Assembly (NCBI RefSeq): GCF_000312045.1
Contig: NZ_HE978634.1
Coordinates: forward strand, 159,903-223,902
Source of the DNA: Noviherbaspirillum massiliense JC206
GTDB lineage: Bacteria; Pseudomonadota; Gammaproteobacteria; Burkholderiales; Burkholderiaceae_D
DNA length: 64,000 bases
Reading direction: 5' to 3'
Below, one piece after another: positions 17,690-28,392 of the stretch. Each line of letters begins with the position of its first letter. The stretch's first letter is position 1. The notes below the pieces were generated by a model. It saw nothing but the letters and a program-made list of their open reading frames with translations. It was not told the origin of the DNA and made no database searches. A program made the translations under genes and the position numbers.

Positions 17690-19243
17690 ATGAGTTCTCC
17701 AGCCAGTTCTCCCTTGCCGCCGCTGCAGGGCGGCCAGCTCGTGCTTGGCACCATGGCACTGTCTCTCGCGGTGTTCATGAACGTGCTCGACTCTTCCATT
17801 GCCAATGTCTCGATCCCGGCCATCTCCGGCGACCTTGGCGTGTCACCGCAGCAGGGCACCTGGGTCATCACTTCCTTCGCCGTGTCCAACGCCATCTCGG
17901 TTCCGCTGACCGGATGGCTGACGCAGCGCTTCGGACAGGTTCGCCTGTTCATCAGTGCGGTGCTGCTGTTCGTGATCGCTTCCTTCCTGTGCGGGCTGGC
18001 GCCGAACATCGCCATCCTGATCGCGGCACGGGTAATCCAGGGTGCGGTGGCCGGGCCGATGATTCCGCTCTCGCAGGCGCTGCTGCTGGCCAGTTATCCG
18101 CGTTCGAAAAGCGGGATGGCGCTCGCCTTCTGGGGCATGACGACGCTGGTAGCGCCCATCATGGGGCCCTTGCTCGGCGGGTGGATTTCCGACAACTACT
18201 CCTGGCCCTGGATTTTCTACATCAATGTGCCGGTGGGCATCCTCGCCGCCTGGGCGACCTGGACGATCTATCGCAAGCGTGAATCGGCGACGCACATCCT
18301 GCCGATCGACAAGATGGGGCTGTTCCTGCTGGTCGTGTGGGTCGGCAGCCTGCAGCTCATGCTCGACAAGGGCAAGGAACTGGACTGGTTCAATTCGGGC
18401 GAAATCATCGCGCTCGGCATCGTCACCTTCATCGGCTTCATCTATTTCATCGCCTGGGAATTGAGCGAAGCCCATCCGGTCGTCGACCTGTCGCTGTTCA
18501 AGGGCCGCAATTTCAGCGGCGGCGTGGCGGCCATTTCCGTCGCCTACGGCCTGTTCTTCGGCAGCCTGGTGATCCTGCCGCTGTGGCTGCAAACCCAGAT
18601 CGGCTATACCGCGACCGAAGCCGGCAAGGTCATGGCGCCGGTGGGCATCCTCGCGATCATCCTGTCGCCGGTGGTGGGCAAGCTGCTGCAGAAATTCGAT
18701 GCCCGCTATTTCGCGACCGCCGCCTTCACCATCTTCGCCGTCGTGTTCTTCATGCGCGCGAAATTCACGCCGGATGTCGACACCTGGACCCTGATGATCC
18801 CGACCGTGATCCAGGGCGCAGCGATGGCCATGTTCTTCATCCCGCTCACCTCGATCATCCTGTCCGGACAGCCGCACGAGAGGATGCCGGCTGCGGCAGG
18901 CCTGTCGAACTTCGTGCGCATCATGTTCGGCGGCATGGGGACTTCCGTCATATCCACCATGTGGGAAAACCGCACCACGCTGCATCATGCGCAGCTCGCG
19001 GAAAGCACCGGCCTGCAAAACCCGGCCTTCGGGCAAACGGTTCAAAGCCTTGCCGAACAAGGCATACCGCAGTCCGGTGCCTGGGCCGTGATCGACCGGA
19101 CCATCAACGTGCAGGCCAGCACCATGGCCGCCACCGACATTTTCTGGATTTCAGGCTGGCTGTTTCTCAGCCTGATCAGCCTGGTGTGGCTGACAAGGCC
19201 GATCAAGTCGAGCGGCCCGGTGGATGCGGGCGGGGCGCACTGA
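17690..19243 (+). CDS. DHA2-family (EmrB/QacA) drug efflux MFS transporter
   Basis: A 517-residue inner-membrane proton-antiporter with about 14 hydrophobic helices. Motif D1 (LDSSIANVSIPAISG), motif A (GWLTQRFGQVRLF) and motif C (GPLLGGWISDNYSW) mark the DHA2 group. EmrB-type pumps normally work with an EmrA adaptor and an outer-membrane channel; neither is encoded beside it, so this one either acts alone or borrows partners. No regulator gene is adjacent. Confidence 0.92.
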   Translation: MSSPASSPLPPLQGGQLVLGTMALSLAVFMNVLDSSIANVSIPAISGDLGVSPQQGTWVITSFAVSNAISVPLTGWLTQRFGQVRLFISAVLLFVIASFLCGLAPNIAILIAARVIQGAVAGPMIPLSQALLLASYPRSKSGMALAFWGMTTLVAPIMGPLLGGWISDNYSWPWIFYINVPVGILAAWATWTIYRKRESATHILPIDKMGLFLLVVWVGSLQLMLDKGKELDWFNSGEIIALGIVTFIGFIYFIAWELSEAHPVVDLSLFKGRNFSGGVAAISVAYGLFFGSLVILPLWLQTQIGYTATEAGKVMAPVGILAIILSPVVGKLLQKFDARYFATAAFTIFAVVFFMRAKFTPDVDTWTLMIPTVIQGAAMAMFFIPLTSIILSGQPHERMPAAAGLSNFVRIMFGGMGTSVISTMWENRTTLHHAQLAESTGLQNPAFGQTVQSLAEQGIPQSGAWAVIDRTINVQASTMAATDIFWISGWLFLSLISLVWLTRPIKSSGPVDAGGAH

Positions 19244-19258
19244 GCGGCACACCGCGCG

Positions 19259-19567
19259 TCATCGCGGCGAAGTCTGCTTGCACAGGGCTTTCTGGCCCTT
19301 GCAGCTCGCATCCTCGGATGGATTTCTTGGCGTGTGCCTTTTGCCGGGCTTCCTGCTCTTGGCAGGAGATGTCGGCTTCGCCTTTCCGGCCGCCTCGGGG
19401 CTCGCATTTTTTCGCTCCACCGGTTTCGGCGACATGATGATGGCGCCGGAATCCACCGGCGCCTTTTCCCCGGATCCCGGTGGCGCATCCGGCGCGGGAG
19501 ACTGCGCCCACGCGGAAACAATGAATGCCAAGGGCAAGGCCGCAATGAAAAGCTGTGGTTTTTTCAT
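19259..19567 (-). CDS. small secreted Pro/Lys-rich protein
   Basis: A 102-residue product starting MKKPQLFIAALPLAFIVSAWAQ, a clear signal peptide with cleavage after AWA. The mature part is low-complexity, rich in Pro, Ala and Lys, and ends with two Cys in ASCKGQKALCK. No family is recognised. It is convergent with the exporter and 15 bp from its stop. The ribosome site is weak, so expression is uncertain. Confidence 0.5.
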   Translation of the reverse strand: MKKPQLFIAALPLAFIVSAWAQSPAPDAPPGSGEKAPVDSGAIIMSPKPVERKNASPEAAGKAKPTSPAKSRKPGKRHTPRNPSEDASCKGQKALCKQTSPR

Positions 19568-19847
19568 ATCTTCGGCGACGAATTGAAAAGAGTGAAGCAG
19601 GAATGGATTGCATCCGCTCGACATCATGGAGCGAGCATGCCGGCGGCCCTGCCGATATGACAGAAACTCTTCCGCCACATCCGGCTGCCTGAACAATTCG
19701 ATAGGCTCTTTTTGCAATAAAAGGTTCCTTGCGATTCGACAAGGACAATGGCCAGGTCTCCGCTGCCTGCGTGGCCATGGCTTCAGGTGGAGGATTTGGC
19801 ATAAGATGATGCCGGCCAATTGTTAAGGCAAAGGGACTCCCCAGCTT

Positions 19848-20537
19848 ATGAAGATTGCAGTACTCAGCGACCAGCCGGACCAGACTGCCTTGCTATGCGA
19901 CGTCCTCGCAGCAACGGATCATGCCTGCCAGGCTTTCGCGACCGGCAAGGAATTGGTCGCCGCGCTTCATCGCGAGCGTGCGGACATGCTGGTGCTGGAC
20001 TGGCAAGCGACCGACGGAAGCGCCGCTGACGTACTGGCCTGGGCACGCGCCAACATGGCGCCGGAAGTGCCGATACTCCTGGTTGCCGGCCGCTCGGCCG
20101 AAGAAGCGGTCGCATCGGCTCTGGCAGCGGGCGCCAGTGACTACATTGTCAGCCCGGTGCGGCGCGGCGAGCTGCGCATGCGCACGCAAGTCCTGCTGCG
20201 TCGCGCCTATCCTGCCCAAGCCGCGCCGGAGCAGATCCGGTTCGGCCCTTACCTGTTCGAAAAGCCGACGGGAAGGCTGACCGTAGGCGGACGCCCTGTC
20301 GAACTGACGCAAAAGGAATTCGATCTCGCGCTCCTGTTCTTCCGCAACCTGGGCCGCCCCTTGTCGCGCGCCTACATACAGGAAGCGGTATGGACGCGAG
20401 AGGCGCAACTACCTACCCGCACCGTCGACACCCACGTTTCGCGGGTAAGAAGCAAATTGCATCTGCGTCCGGAAAACGGCTTCCAGCTGACACCGGTGTA
20501 CAGCTATGGCTACCGGCTGGAACAGCTTGCAAGTTGA
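19848..20537 (+). CDS. OmpR-type response regulator with degenerate receiver
   Basis: A 229-residue protein: a receiver-like domain (residues 1-120) and a winged-helix DNA-binding domain (about 130-226, with ELTQKEFDLALLFFRNLG, TVDTHVSRVRSKL and the YSYGYRLE wing). The phospho-acceptor position D51 is kept, but the switch Thr/Ser is A80 (LLVAG), the invariant Lys is S102 (IVSPVR), and the acidic pair is reduced to D8. No histidine kinase is adjacent. It probably works without ordinary phosphorylation. It lies upstream of hemA on the same strand, with a separate promoter candidate between them. Confidence 0.85.
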   Translation: MKIAVLSDQPDQTALLCDVLAATDHACQAFATGKELVAALHRERADMLVLDWQATDGSAADVLAWARANMAPEVPILLVAGRSAEEAVASALAAGASDYIVSPVRRGELRMRTQVLLRRAYPAQAAPEQIRFGPYLFEKPTGRLTVGGRPVELTQKEFDLALLFFRNLGRPLSRAYIQEAVWTREAQLPTRTVDTHVSRVRSKLHLRPENGFQLTPVYSYGYRLEQLAS

Positions 20538-20659
20538 CGACCTCTGCTGAAATGGCAGGCAGGCAATATTGCATTTTCGGCGAGCTCGATCTGATGCAAA
20601 TCCGCCATCAAACTGCCCGAACGACGGCTTCCGTCTCCTTATGCGAGGCAGCAACAGGC

Positions 20660-20665
20660 TATAAT
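20660..20665 (+). promoter_or_regulatory. hemA -10 element
   Basis: A perfect TATAAT 34 bp before the hemA ATG. The -35 region (CTTATG) matches poorly. Confidence 0.45.
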
Positions 20666-20699
20666 ACGAGTCACTTCTGGTTCACTGATCTCCCCCGGA

Positions 20700-21989
20700 A
20701 TGCAGCTTCTTGCCGTTGGCCTCAACCACACTACCGCGCCTGTCTCGCTACGGGAAAAGGTCGCGTTCCCGGCTGACCGGCTGGGACATGCAGTGGCGGC
20801 GGCGCGCGCATGGTTCGGCCGTGTCGGTACGGTCCCTGCAAATGATGAAGCTGCAATCCTCTCGACCTGCAACCGCACCGAACTGTATGCGGCCAGTCAG
20901 CTCTCCGGCGGCGTCAATACCGCGATCGATCTCACCGGCCATTTCCTCGCCGATTACCACAAGCTGCCCTATGGCGAGCTGCGTCCCTACCTGTACGCGC
21001 TGCCGCAGGACAATGCGGTGCGTCACGCGTTCCGCGTCGCTTCCGGGCTCGATTCCATGGTGCTGGGCGAACCGCAGATCCTGGGCCAGATGAAGGATGC
21101 GGTCCGGCAGGCGGAAGCCGCCGGCGGCCTCGGGACTTACCTGCATCAGATGTTCCAGCGCACGTTCGCAGTGGCCAAGGAAGTGCGCAGCACGACCGAC
21201 ATCGGCGCCCACAGCGTATCGATGGCGGCTGCGGCAGTCAGGCTGTCGCAGCGCATCTTCGACAAGATCTCCGAGCAGCATGTGCTGTTCATCGGCGCCG
21301 GTGAAATGATCGAATTGTGCGCCACCCATTTCGCCGCGCAGAACCCGAAATCCCTGACGATCGCCAACCGCACGCTGGAGCGCGGCGAAGCGCTTGCCAG
21401 CCGCTTCAACGGGCGCGCCATCTGCCTCGCGGAATTGCCGGACCAGTTGTCGAAGTTCGACATTGTCGTGTCCTGCACCGCGTCTTCTTTACCGATCATC
21501 GGCCTCGGGCTGGTCGAGCGCGCGGTCAAGGCGCGCCGCCACAAGCCGATGTTCATGGTCGACCTCGCGGTGCCGCGCGACATCGAGGAAGAAGTCAGCC
21601 GCCTGGACGACGTCTTCCTGTACACCGTCGATGACCTCGGCGCTGCGGTCCAGACCGGCATCGAAAGCCGGCAGGCGGCTGTGGCACAGGCGGAAGCCAT
21701 CATCGAAACCCGGGTGCAGTCCTTCATGCACTGGATGGACAGCCGCACGATCGTACCGGTGATCCAGCACCTTCATGAGAGCAGCGAAGCCATGCGCACG
21801 GCCGAGCTGGAACGCGCGCGCAGGTTGCTGGCCAAGGGCGAGGATATCGATGCGGTGCTGGAAGCGCTGTCGAAAGGCCTGACGGCGAAATTCCTGCACG
21901 GCCCGCAGCAAGCCTTGAACAATGCACAGGGTGACGAGCGCGCGCGTCTTGCCGCCCTGCTGCCGCAGCTGTTCCGCACCAAGCGTTAG
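20700..21989 (+). CDS. hemA: glutamyl-tRNA reductase
   Basis: A 429-residue NADPH-dependent enzyme that reduces Glu-tRNA(Glu) to glutamate-1-semialdehyde, the first step of tetrapyrrole synthesis. The nucleophile C57 sits in STCNRTELY, the NADPH-binding loop is IGAGEM, and the C-terminal dimerisation helix is present. It leads the conserved cluster with prfA and prmC. Confidence 0.97.
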   Translation: MQLLAVGLNHTTAPVSLREKVAFPADRLGHAVAAARAWFGRVGTVPANDEAAILSTCNRTELYAASQLSGGVNTAIDLTGHFLADYHKLPYGELRPYLYALPQDNAVRHAFRVASGLDSMVLGEPQILGQMKDAVRQAEAAGGLGTYLHQMFQRTFAVAKEVRSTTDIGAHSVSMAAAAVRLSQRIFDKISEQHVLFIGAGEMIELCATHFAAQNPKSLTIANRTLERGEALASRFNGRAICLAELPDQLSKFDIVVSCTASSLPIIGLGLVERAVKARRHKPMFMVDLAVPRDIEEEVSRLDDVFLYTVDDLGAAVQTGIESRQAAVAQAEAIIETRVQSFMHWMDSRTIVPVIQHLHESSEAMRTAELERARRLLAKGEDIDAVLEALSKGLTAKFLHGPQQALNNAQGDERARLAALLPQLFRTKR

Positions 21990-22078
21990 CCGTTCTCCCT
22001 CGCGCCTTCGGTGGCGCATCCCGTTCAGCACAGCCTTGCCGCTGCCGCGTCTTTTCCAATCCATTACCGATCACGCTT

Positions 22079-23161
22079 ATGAAACCTTCGATGCTTGCCA
22101 AACTCGACCAGCTGAGCGAACGCCTGGTGGAAGTGAACAGCCTGCTGATGCAAGAAGGCGTGACTTCCGACATGGATCAGTACCGGAAGCTGACGCGCGA
22201 GCATGCGGAACTGGGCCCGCTGGTGGAGGTGTACAAGGCGTACTCGCAGGCCGACAAGGATGTGAAGACTGCCCAGGAAATGCTGGCCGATCCGGAGATG
22301 AAGGAATTCGCGCAGGAAGAAGTGACGACCGCGAAGGCGCGCATGGAGCAGCTGGAAGTCGACCTGCAGAAAATGCTGCTGCCGAAGGACCCGAACGACG
22401 AACGCAATATCTACCTCGAGATCCGTGCCGGTACCGGCGGCGACGAGGCAGCGCTGTTTGCAGGCGACTTGTTGCGCATGTACACGCGATTCGCCGAGCG
22501 CAACCGCTGGCAGGTCGAGATGGTGTCGGAGTCGCCGTCGGAAATCGGCGGCTACAAGGAAGTCATCGTGCGCATCATCGGCTTCGGCGCGTATTCGAAG
22601 CTGAAATTTGAATCCGGCGGGCACCGGGTGCAGCGCGTGCCGGCGACGGAAACGCAAGGCCGCATCCATACATCGGCCTGCACGGTGGCGGTGATGCCCG
22701 AAGCCGACGAGGTGAGCGATGTCGACATCAATCCGGCCGACATCCGGATCGACACCTTCCGCGCCTCAGGCGCGGGCGGCCAGCACATCAACAAGACCGA
22801 CTCGGCAGTACGCATCACGCATATGCCGACCGGCATCGTGGTCGAGTGCCAGGACGACCGCAGCCAGCACAAGAACAAGGCTTCCGCACTGAAAGTGCTG
22901 GCAGCCCGGATCAAGGACGTGCAGCTGCGCGAGCAGCAGGCGAAGGAAGCCGCCACCCGCAAATCCCTGATCGGCTCCGGCGACCGCAGCGAGCGCATCC
23001 GCACCTATAACTTTCCGCAGGGCCGGATGACCGACCACCGCATCAACCTGACGCTGTACAAGCTCGACTTCATCATGGATGGCGACCTGGAAGAACTGAC
23101 CAACGCGCTGATGGCCGAGCACCAGGCGGAATTGCTGGCGGCGCTGGCCGAAGAGGCATAA
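22079..23161 (+). CDS. prfA: peptide chain release factor 1
   Basis: A 360-residue class I release factor reading UAA and UAG. The codon-recognition tripeptide PAT is in [10 protein letters not shown], and the peptidyl-tRNA hydrolysis loop is [11 protein letters not shown], whose Gln is the target of the methylase encoded by prmC two genes downstream. Length and domain order are normal. Confidence 0.97.
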   Translation: MKPSMLAKLDQLSERLVEVNSLLMQEGVTSDMDQYRKLTREHAELGPLVEVYKAYSQADKDVKTAQEMLADPEMKEFAQEEVTTAKARMEQLEVDLQKMLLPKDPNDERNIYLEIRAGTGGDEAALFAGDLLRMYTRFAERNRWQVEMVSESPSEIGGYKEVIVRIIGFGAYSKLKFESGGHRVQRVPATETQGRIHTSACTVAVMPEADEVSDVDINPADIRIDTFRASGAGGQHINKTDSAVRITHMPTGIVVECQDDRSQHKNKASALKVLAARIKDVQLREQQAKEAATRKSLIGSGDRSERIRTYNFPQGRMTDHRINLTLYKLDFIMDGDLEELTNALMAEHQAELLAALAEEA

Positions 23162-23251
23162 TGAGGGTTTGCGCGGCGCGTACAGCGAAAGAGTCGCATG
23201 CCGGAGCGCACCTTTCCTTCATCACATTCTTATAACTGCTCGCAGAGAACA

Positions 23252-23728
23252 ATGAAAACCTCCAGACCTTATCTCGTCGGCGTCGGCCTCGTTTGCCTGG
23301 CACTGCTTGGCTTTGCGCTCTACCTGCAGCACGTCGAAAAGATGCTGCCCTGCCCGCTGTGCATCATCCAGCGCTATGCGTTTGCCGCAGTCGCCCTGAT
23401 CTGCTTCATCGCCGCGCTGCTGCCTGCGCGGGCAAGGCCTGTCGGTGCCGGACTCGGCGTGCTGGCGGCATTGTCCGGGGCGGGCGTCGCCGGCTGGCAC
23501 ATATGGGTCAAGGCCCATCCCAGCGTGTCCTGCGGCATCGATCCGCTGGAAACTGCGCTGAACCGGATCCCCTCGGCGGAACTGCTGCCATTCCTGTTCA
23601 AGGCCGATGGCTTGTGCACGACCGAATATGCGCCCATCCTCGGCCTGTCGATCCCGCAATGGTCACTGCTATGGTTCCTGGCGCTTGCACTGGTGTTGGT
23701 CCGTGCCACCTTGTTCCGCCTGAAATAA
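23252..23728 (+). CDS. dsbB: disulfide bond formation protein B
   Basis: A 158-residue inner-membrane quinone reductase that reoxidises DsbA. It has four hydrophobic helices, the CPLC pair (C34, C37) in the first periplasmic loop and the second pair C94 and C122 in the second loop. The start at 23252 follows AGAGAA; an earlier in-frame ATG is not preceded by one. It lies between prfA and prmC, separating two functionally linked genes, and is probably co-transcribed with them. Confidence 0.93.
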   Translation: MKTSRPYLVGVGLVCLALLGFALYLQHVEKMLPCPLCIIQRYAFAAVALICFIAALLPARARPVGAGLGVLAALSGAGVAGWHIWVKAHPSVSCGIDPLETALNRIPSAELLPFLFKADGLCTTEYAPILGLSIPQWSLLWFLALALVLVRATLFRLK

Positions 23729-23754
23729 GGCTCGACAGCAAAGGCTGACTTCAG

Positions 23755-24621
23755 ATGGCCGACCAGCTTTCCAGCAATTCTCAAATGCCGAGCCGCGACA
23801 GCGCCCTGGTCGCGCCGGGCGCGGCTATCGGGAGCATTCTTCGCAAGCCTCCGATCGATCCGCTGGAAGGCCGCATCCTGCTGAGCCACGCACTCGGCCT
23901 GTCACGCGTGCAACTGGTCACGCAGTCCGAACGCGAATTGTCAGCCGAGGAAGCGCAAACCTTATCCGAGCTGTTCCAGCGCCGCCTGCAAGGCGAGCCG
24001 ATTGCCTATATCACCGGCGAGCGCGAGTTCTTCGGCCTGCCCTTCCATGTCACGCCCGATGTGCTGATTCCGAGGCCGGAGACGGAACTGCTGGTCGAGC
24101 TCGCGCTGGAGCGCCTGCCACGGCATGGCCGGGTGCTGGACCTCGGCACCGGCTCCGGGGCCATCGCGGTGGTGCTTGCCGCAACTCGTTCCGATGCCTC
24201 GGTCACCGCGATCGATCTCAGCGCCGCCGCCCTGACGATCGCAATGCGCAATGCCGAACGAAACCGTGCAAACGTGACATTCTTGCAAGGAAGCTGGTAC
24301 AGCCCTTTGGGCAATGAGCAATTCGATCTCATCGTTTCCAATCCTCCCTATATCGCTGCCGGTGACCGGCATTTATCGGAAGGCGATCTGCGCTTCGAGC
24401 CGGCCAGCGCGCTGACCGATCACGCCGACGGCTTGTCGGCATTGCGCACGATCGTCTCCGGCGCCGGCAAGCATCTCGCGCCGGGCGGCTGGCTCCTAAT
24501 GGAGCACGGCTACGATCAGGCTGCGGCAGTTCGCGATTTGCTCGCTCAGCACGGCTATTGCGCGCGGCAAAGCTGGAAGGACCTGGCCGGCATCGAGCGG
24601 GTGTCCGGCGCAACCCGATAG
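23755..24621 (+). CDS. prmC: release factor glutamine methyltransferase
   Basis: A 288-residue SAM-dependent enzyme that N5-methylates the GGQ glutamine of RF1 and RF2. The SAM loop is VLDLGTGSGAIAV (residues 127-139) and the NPPY substrate motif is N196-Y199. The N-terminal helical domain that grips the release factor is present, though the first 25 residues look poorly conserved, so a start slightly downstream is possible. Confidence 0.95.
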   Translation: MADQLSSNSQMPSRDSALVAPGAAIGSILRKPPIDPLEGRILLSHALGLSRVQLVTQSERELSAEEAQTLSELFQRRLQGEPIAYITGEREFFGLPFHVTPDVLIPRPETELLVELALERLPRHGRVLDLGTGSGAIAVVLAATRSDASVTAIDLSAAALTIAMRNAERNRANVTFLQGSWYSPLGNEQFDLIVSNPPYIAAGDRHLSEGDLRFEPASALTDHADGLSALRTIVSGAGKHLAPGGWLLMEHGYDQAAAVRDLLAQHGYCARQSWKDLAGIERVSGATR

Positions 24622-24733
24622 CAGAATGGCAAAGACCCTCGCGTTGCTGCGGCTTTTCTGCACTGTCAAGACTGGCAGGCTCGCATAATTTGCGTATCAT
24701 CTGCCGCTGGATTTTTTCTCATTTCAGGTTTAC

Positions 24734-27079
24734 ATGCTGCCCTCCATCGAACAACGTCTTGCCGTAGAACTCTCCGCCAAACCCGTACAAGTCGCTGCCG
24801 CCGTAGCCCTCCTCGATGAAGGCGCGACCGTGCCCTTCATCGCCCGCTACCGGAAGGAAGCCACGGGCGGGCTGGACGATGCGCAGTTGCGGCTGCTGGA
24901 AGAGCGGCTGCGCTATCTGCGCGAGCTGGAAGATCGGCGTGCTGCGATCATTGCCTCGATCGAAGAACAGGGCAAGATGACGCCGGGACTGCTGGATGCG
25001 ATCACCCATGCGGAAGACAAGACCCGGCTGGAAGACCTCTATCTCCCCTACAAGCCGAAGCGCCGCACCAAGGCGCAGATTGCGGCGGAAGCCGGCCTGA
25101 CGGAACTGGCCGATGCGCTGCTCGCCGATCCGAGCCTGAACCCGGAAGAGGAAGCGGCGAAGTATTTGAAACCGGCGTTCACCACCGACAATGGCGACAA
25201 CCCGGGCGTGCCGGATGCGAAGGCAGCGCTGGATGGCGCGCGTCAAATCCTGATGGAGCGCTTCGCCGAGGATGCGACGCTGCTGCAGGCCCTGCGCGAA
25301 TACCTGACTGAGCACGGCGTGGTGGAATCGAAAGTCGTGGAGGGCAAGGAAGATGCAGGTGCGAAGTTCGCGGATTATTTCGACTATTCCGAAACCATCG
25401 GCACCATCCCTTCGCACCGCGCGCTGGCGCTGTTCCGCGGCCGCCGCGAGGAAATGCTGACTGTCTCGCTGCGCCTCGACAGCGAGGGAGAAAAGCCGAA
25501 ATGGGATGCGCCACACAATCCCTGCGAAGGCCGGATCGCGGCGCGCTTCGGCATCAGCAACCAGGGACGTCCGGCGGACAAGTGGCTGTCGGACACGGTG
25601 CGCTGGGCCTGGCGGGTGAAAGTGTTCATGCACCTGGAAACTGAATTGATGACCAGCCTGCGCGAGCGGGCGGAAGCCGAGGCGATCAACGTCTTTGCGC
25701 GCAACCTGAAGGATCTGCTGCTTGCCGCGCCTGCCGGACCGCGCGCGACCATGGGCCTCGACCCGGGCCTGCGCACCGGGGTGAAGGTCGCAGTGGTCGA
25801 CGCCACCGGCAAGGTGGTGGATACGGCGACGATTTATCCGCACCAGCCGCGCAACGATTGGGAAGGCTCGCTGCACACCCTCGCCCTGCTCGCCAGGAAG
25901 CATAATGTTGCACTGGTTTCGATTGGCAACGGCACGGCCTCGCGTGAGACCGACAAGCTGGCGCAGGACTTGATCAAGCGCCATCCGGAACTGAAGCTGA
26001 CCAAAATCGTAGTGTCCGAGGCGGGAGCGTCGGTGTACTCCGCATCGGAATATGCATCGCGCGAATTACCGGAGCTGGATGTTTCGCTGCGCGGCGCGGT
26101 ATCGATCGCGCGCCGCCTGCAGGATCCGCTGGCGGAACTGGTGAAGATCGATCCGAAATCGATCGGTGTCGGCCAGTACCAGCATGACGTGAGCCAGAGC
26201 CAGTTGGCGCGTTCGCTGGATGCAGTGGTCGAGGATTGCGTGAACGCGGTCGGCGTTGACGTGAATACCGCCTCCGCTCCCCTGCTGGCACGCGTATCCG
26301 GTCTGAACGCGAGCGTGGCGCAAAGCATCGTGTCTTATCGCGACATGAAAGGCATGTTCGCTTCCCGTGCCGCGCTGCGTGAAGTGCCGCGCCTGGGAGA
26401 AAAGACGTTCGAGCAGGCGGCCGGCTTCCTGCGCATCATGGGCGGCGAGAATCCGCTCGATGCATCCGCCGTGCACCCGGAATCCTATCCGGTCGTGCAA
26501 AAAATTCTGGCCGACATCAAGAAGGATGTGAAGGAAGTGATTGGCGACGGCAAGCTGCTGAAAACGCTCACGCCGGCCAAGTACGCGGATGAAAAATTCG
26601 GCGTGCCGACGATCACCGACATCCTCAAGGAACTCGAAAAACCCGGCCGCGACCCACGCCCGGAATTTACGACGGCGACCTTCAAGGAGGGCGTGGAAGA
26701 CATCAAGGATTTGCAGCCGGGCATGATTCTCGAAGGTGTAGTCACCAACGTCGCCGCTTTCGGCGCCTTCGTGGATATCGGCGTGCATCAGGATGGCCTG
26801 GTGCATATCTCGGCCCTGTCCAACACCTTCGTGCGCGATCCGCATAGCGTCGTGAAAGCCGGGCAGGTGGTGAAGGTGAAGGTGCTGGAAGTGGATGAGA
26901 AGCGCAAGCGCATTGCCTTGACGATGCGCCTTGCGGATACACCGGCAGCAACCGGATCGAAACCCGAGCAGCGCGGCGACCGCAATGATGCGAAGCGTCT
27001 TGCGCAGCATCAGCAGCAGTCACGCCAGCCGGCGGTGAACAATGCGATGGCGGCTGCGTTCGCCAAGCTCAAGCGATAG
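24734..27079 (+). CDS. tex: Tex-family RNA-binding transcription accessory protein
   Basis: A 781-residue protein with the full Tex layout: N-terminal helical region ([15 protein letters not shown]), YqgF-like RNase H domain ([17 protein letters not shown]), helix-hairpin-helix segment ([17 protein letters not shown]) and a C-terminal S1 domain ([20 protein letters not shown], about residues 655-725) with a basic tail. It binds RNA and influences transcription. It has its own terminator. Confidence 0.95.
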   Translation: MLPSIEQRLAVELSAKPVQVAAAVALLDEGATVPFIARYRKEATGGLDDAQLRLLEERLRYLRELEDRRAAIIASIEEQGKMTPGLLDAITHAEDKTRLEDLYLPYKPKRRTKAQIAAEAGLTELADALLADPSLNPEEEAAKYLKPAFTTDNGDNPGVPDAKAALDGARQILMERFAEDATLLQALREYLTEHGVVESKVVEGKEDAGAKFADYFDYSETIGTIPSHRALALFRGRREEMLTVSLRLDSEGEKPKWDAPHNPCEGRIAARFGISNQGRPADKWLSDTVRWAWRVKVFMHLETELMTSLRERAEAEAINVFARNLKDLLLAAPAGPRATMGLDPGLRTGVKVAVVDATGKVVDTATIYPHQPRNDWEGSLHTLALLARKHNVALVSIGNGTASRETDKLAQDLIKRHPELKLTKIVVSEAGASVYSASEYASRELPELDVSLRGAVSIARRLQDPLAELVKIDPKSIGVGQYQHDVSQSQLARSLDAVVEDCVNAVGVDVNTASAPLLARVSGLNASVAQSIVSYRDMKGMFASRAALREVPRLGEKTFEQAAGFLRIMGGENPLDASAVHPESYPVVQKILADIKKDVKEVIGDGKLLKTLTPAKYADEKFGVPTITDILKELEKPGRDPRPEFTTATFKEGVEDIKDLQPGMILEGVVTNVAAFGAFVDIGVHQDGLVHISALSNTFVRDPHSVVKAGQVVKVKVLEVDEKRKRIALTMRLADTPAATGSKPEQRGDRNDAKRLAQHQQQSRQPAVNNAMAAAFAKLKR

Positions 27080-27098
27080 CACGCCTGTCCACAAAGGG

Positions 27099-27134
27099 AA
27101 AAAGCGGTTGTCCTGACGGCAACCGCTTTTTTTT
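27099..27134 (+). terminator. terminator after tex
   Basis: Stem AAAGCGGTTG with CAACCGCTTT around a 9-nt loop, followed by a run of T bases, 20 nt after the tex stop. Confidence 0.9.
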
Positions 27135-27212
27135 ATTCTTCGCGTGCATGCGCGGTCGGCTGTCATCGCTGCGCGCATTTTTGCCACGCCCGCATCGGCA
27201 ACGCCTTTTTCA

Positions 27213-27218
27213 TATAAT
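27213..27218 (+). promoter_or_regulatory. grxD -10 element
   Basis: A perfect TATAAT 31 bp before the grxD ATG, after the tex terminator. No good -35 is seen at normal spacing. GAGGTGATGTC gives a strong ribosome site. Confidence 0.45.
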
Positions 27219-27249
27219 GGCGATATTCCGAATTTTTTGAGGTGATGTC

Positions 27250-27561
27250 ATGAGCGATGTACAAAACTGGATCAAAGAGACCGTGACCAACAATCCGGTC
27301 GTGCTGTTCATGAAGGGGACCGCGCAATTCCCGCAATGCGGCTTTTCCGGGCGCGCAGTGCAAATCCTGAAAGCCTGCGGCGTCGACAATATCGTGACGG
27401 TCAATGTGCTGGAAGACCCGGAAGTACGCCAGGGCATCAAGGAGTTCTCGAACTGGCCGACCATCCCGCAGTTGTATGTGCGCGGCGAGTTCATCGGCGG
27501 CTCGGACATCATGAGCGAGATGTTCGAGTCCGGTGAATTGCAAACCGTCCTGAAAGGCTGA
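27250..27561 (+). CDS. grxD: Grx4-type monothiol glutaredoxin
   Basis: A 103-residue CGFS glutaredoxin (C30) that carries [2Fe-2S] clusters with glutathione and BolA-type partners. The glutathione-binding segments WPTIPQLYV and GGSDIM are intact. A BolA/IbaG protein that could be its partner is encoded at 47.2 kb. Confidence 0.96.
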   Translation: MSDVQNWIKETVTNNPVVLFMKGTAQFPQCGFSGRAVQILKACGVDNIVTVNVLEDPEVRQGIKEFSNWPTIPQLYVRGEFIGGSDIMSEMFESGELQTVLKG

Positions 27562-27593
27562 GGCAAGCGTTCACTGACGCTTCGCCTTCCTCC

Positions 27594-28178
27594 ATGTCTG
27601 CTCCGCGGCGCCTGATCATTGCGCTTACCGGCGCTACCGGCGCCGTGTATGGCGTGCGGCTTCTGCAGGTTTTGCGGGTCATGCCCGGCATCGAGACCCA
27701 TTTTCTGATTTCCGATGCCGGCGTACTCAGTCTGCACCAGGAACTCGAGATGCATCGCAAGGAGGTTGAAGCCCTCGCGCATGTCACGTACAGCGTCCGC
27801 GATGTAGGAGCCTCGATCGCCAGCGGCTCCTTTCAATCGGAAGGCATGATCGTCGCCCCATGTTCGATGAAGACGCTCGCGTCGATTGCTCACGGACTTT
27901 CGGACAACCTGATTTCCCGCGCAGGCGACGTGGTGCTGAAGGAACGGCGCCGGCTGGTGCTGATGGTGCGCGAAACGCCCTTCAATCTTGCCCACCTGCG
28001 CAACATGACTGCTGTGACCGAAATGGGCGGCATCATCTTCCCGCCCTTGCCGGCGTTCTACCAGCGGCCGCAATCCATCGACGAAATGGTTGACCACACT
28101 GTCGGGCGCGCCCTCGATCTGTTTGGGATAGGACATGACCTGGCGCCACGATGGAACGGCATGAAAGTTGCGATTTGA
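27594..28178 (+). CDS. ubiX: flavin prenyltransferase
   Basis: A 194-residue flavoprotein that builds prenylated FMN for UbiD-type decarboxylases in ubiquinone synthesis. The FMN loop ALTGATGAVYG is N-terminal and the segment IVAPCSMKTLASIAHGLSDN is characteristic. No ubiD is in the window. It is followed by a bidirectional terminator. Confidence 0.95.
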   Translation: MSAPRRLIIALTGATGAVYGVRLLQVLRVMPGIETHFLISDAGVLSLHQELEMHRKEVEALAHVTYSVRDVGASIASGSFQSEGMIVAPCSMKTLASIAHGLSDNLISRAGDVVLKERRRLVLMVRETPFNLAHLRNMTAVTEMGGIIFPPLPAFYQRPQSIDEMVDHTVGRALDLFGIGHDLAPRWNGMKVAI

Positions 28179-28250
28179 GAAGTGCGCAGCGCATACGGCG
28201 GCCTTGAATACAGAGATTCCAACTCGCGGCGCTGAAAGTGGCCGCGCAAG

Positions 28251-28286
28251 AAAAAACCCATGCACATTTCTGAGCATGGGTTTTTT
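28251..28286. terminator. bidirectional terminator between ubiX and tRNA-Thr
   Basis: AAAAAACCCATGC and GCATGGGTTTTTT form a 13-bp stem with a 10-nt loop. It has a T run on either strand and can end both ubiX (plus) and tRNA-Thr (minus) transcripts. Confidence 0.88.
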
Positions 28287-28288
28287 AT

Positions 28289-28364
<76 letters not shown>

Positions 28365-28384
28365 GGAAACTGAAAAGGAACGTA

Positions 28385-28390
28385 ATTATA
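28385..28390 (-). promoter_or_regulatory. candidate tRNA-Thr -10
   Basis: TATAAT on the minus strand, 20 bp before the tRNA 5' end and just beyond the sspB stop. No strong -35 is seen. Confidence 0.4.
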
Positions 28391-28392
28391 GT

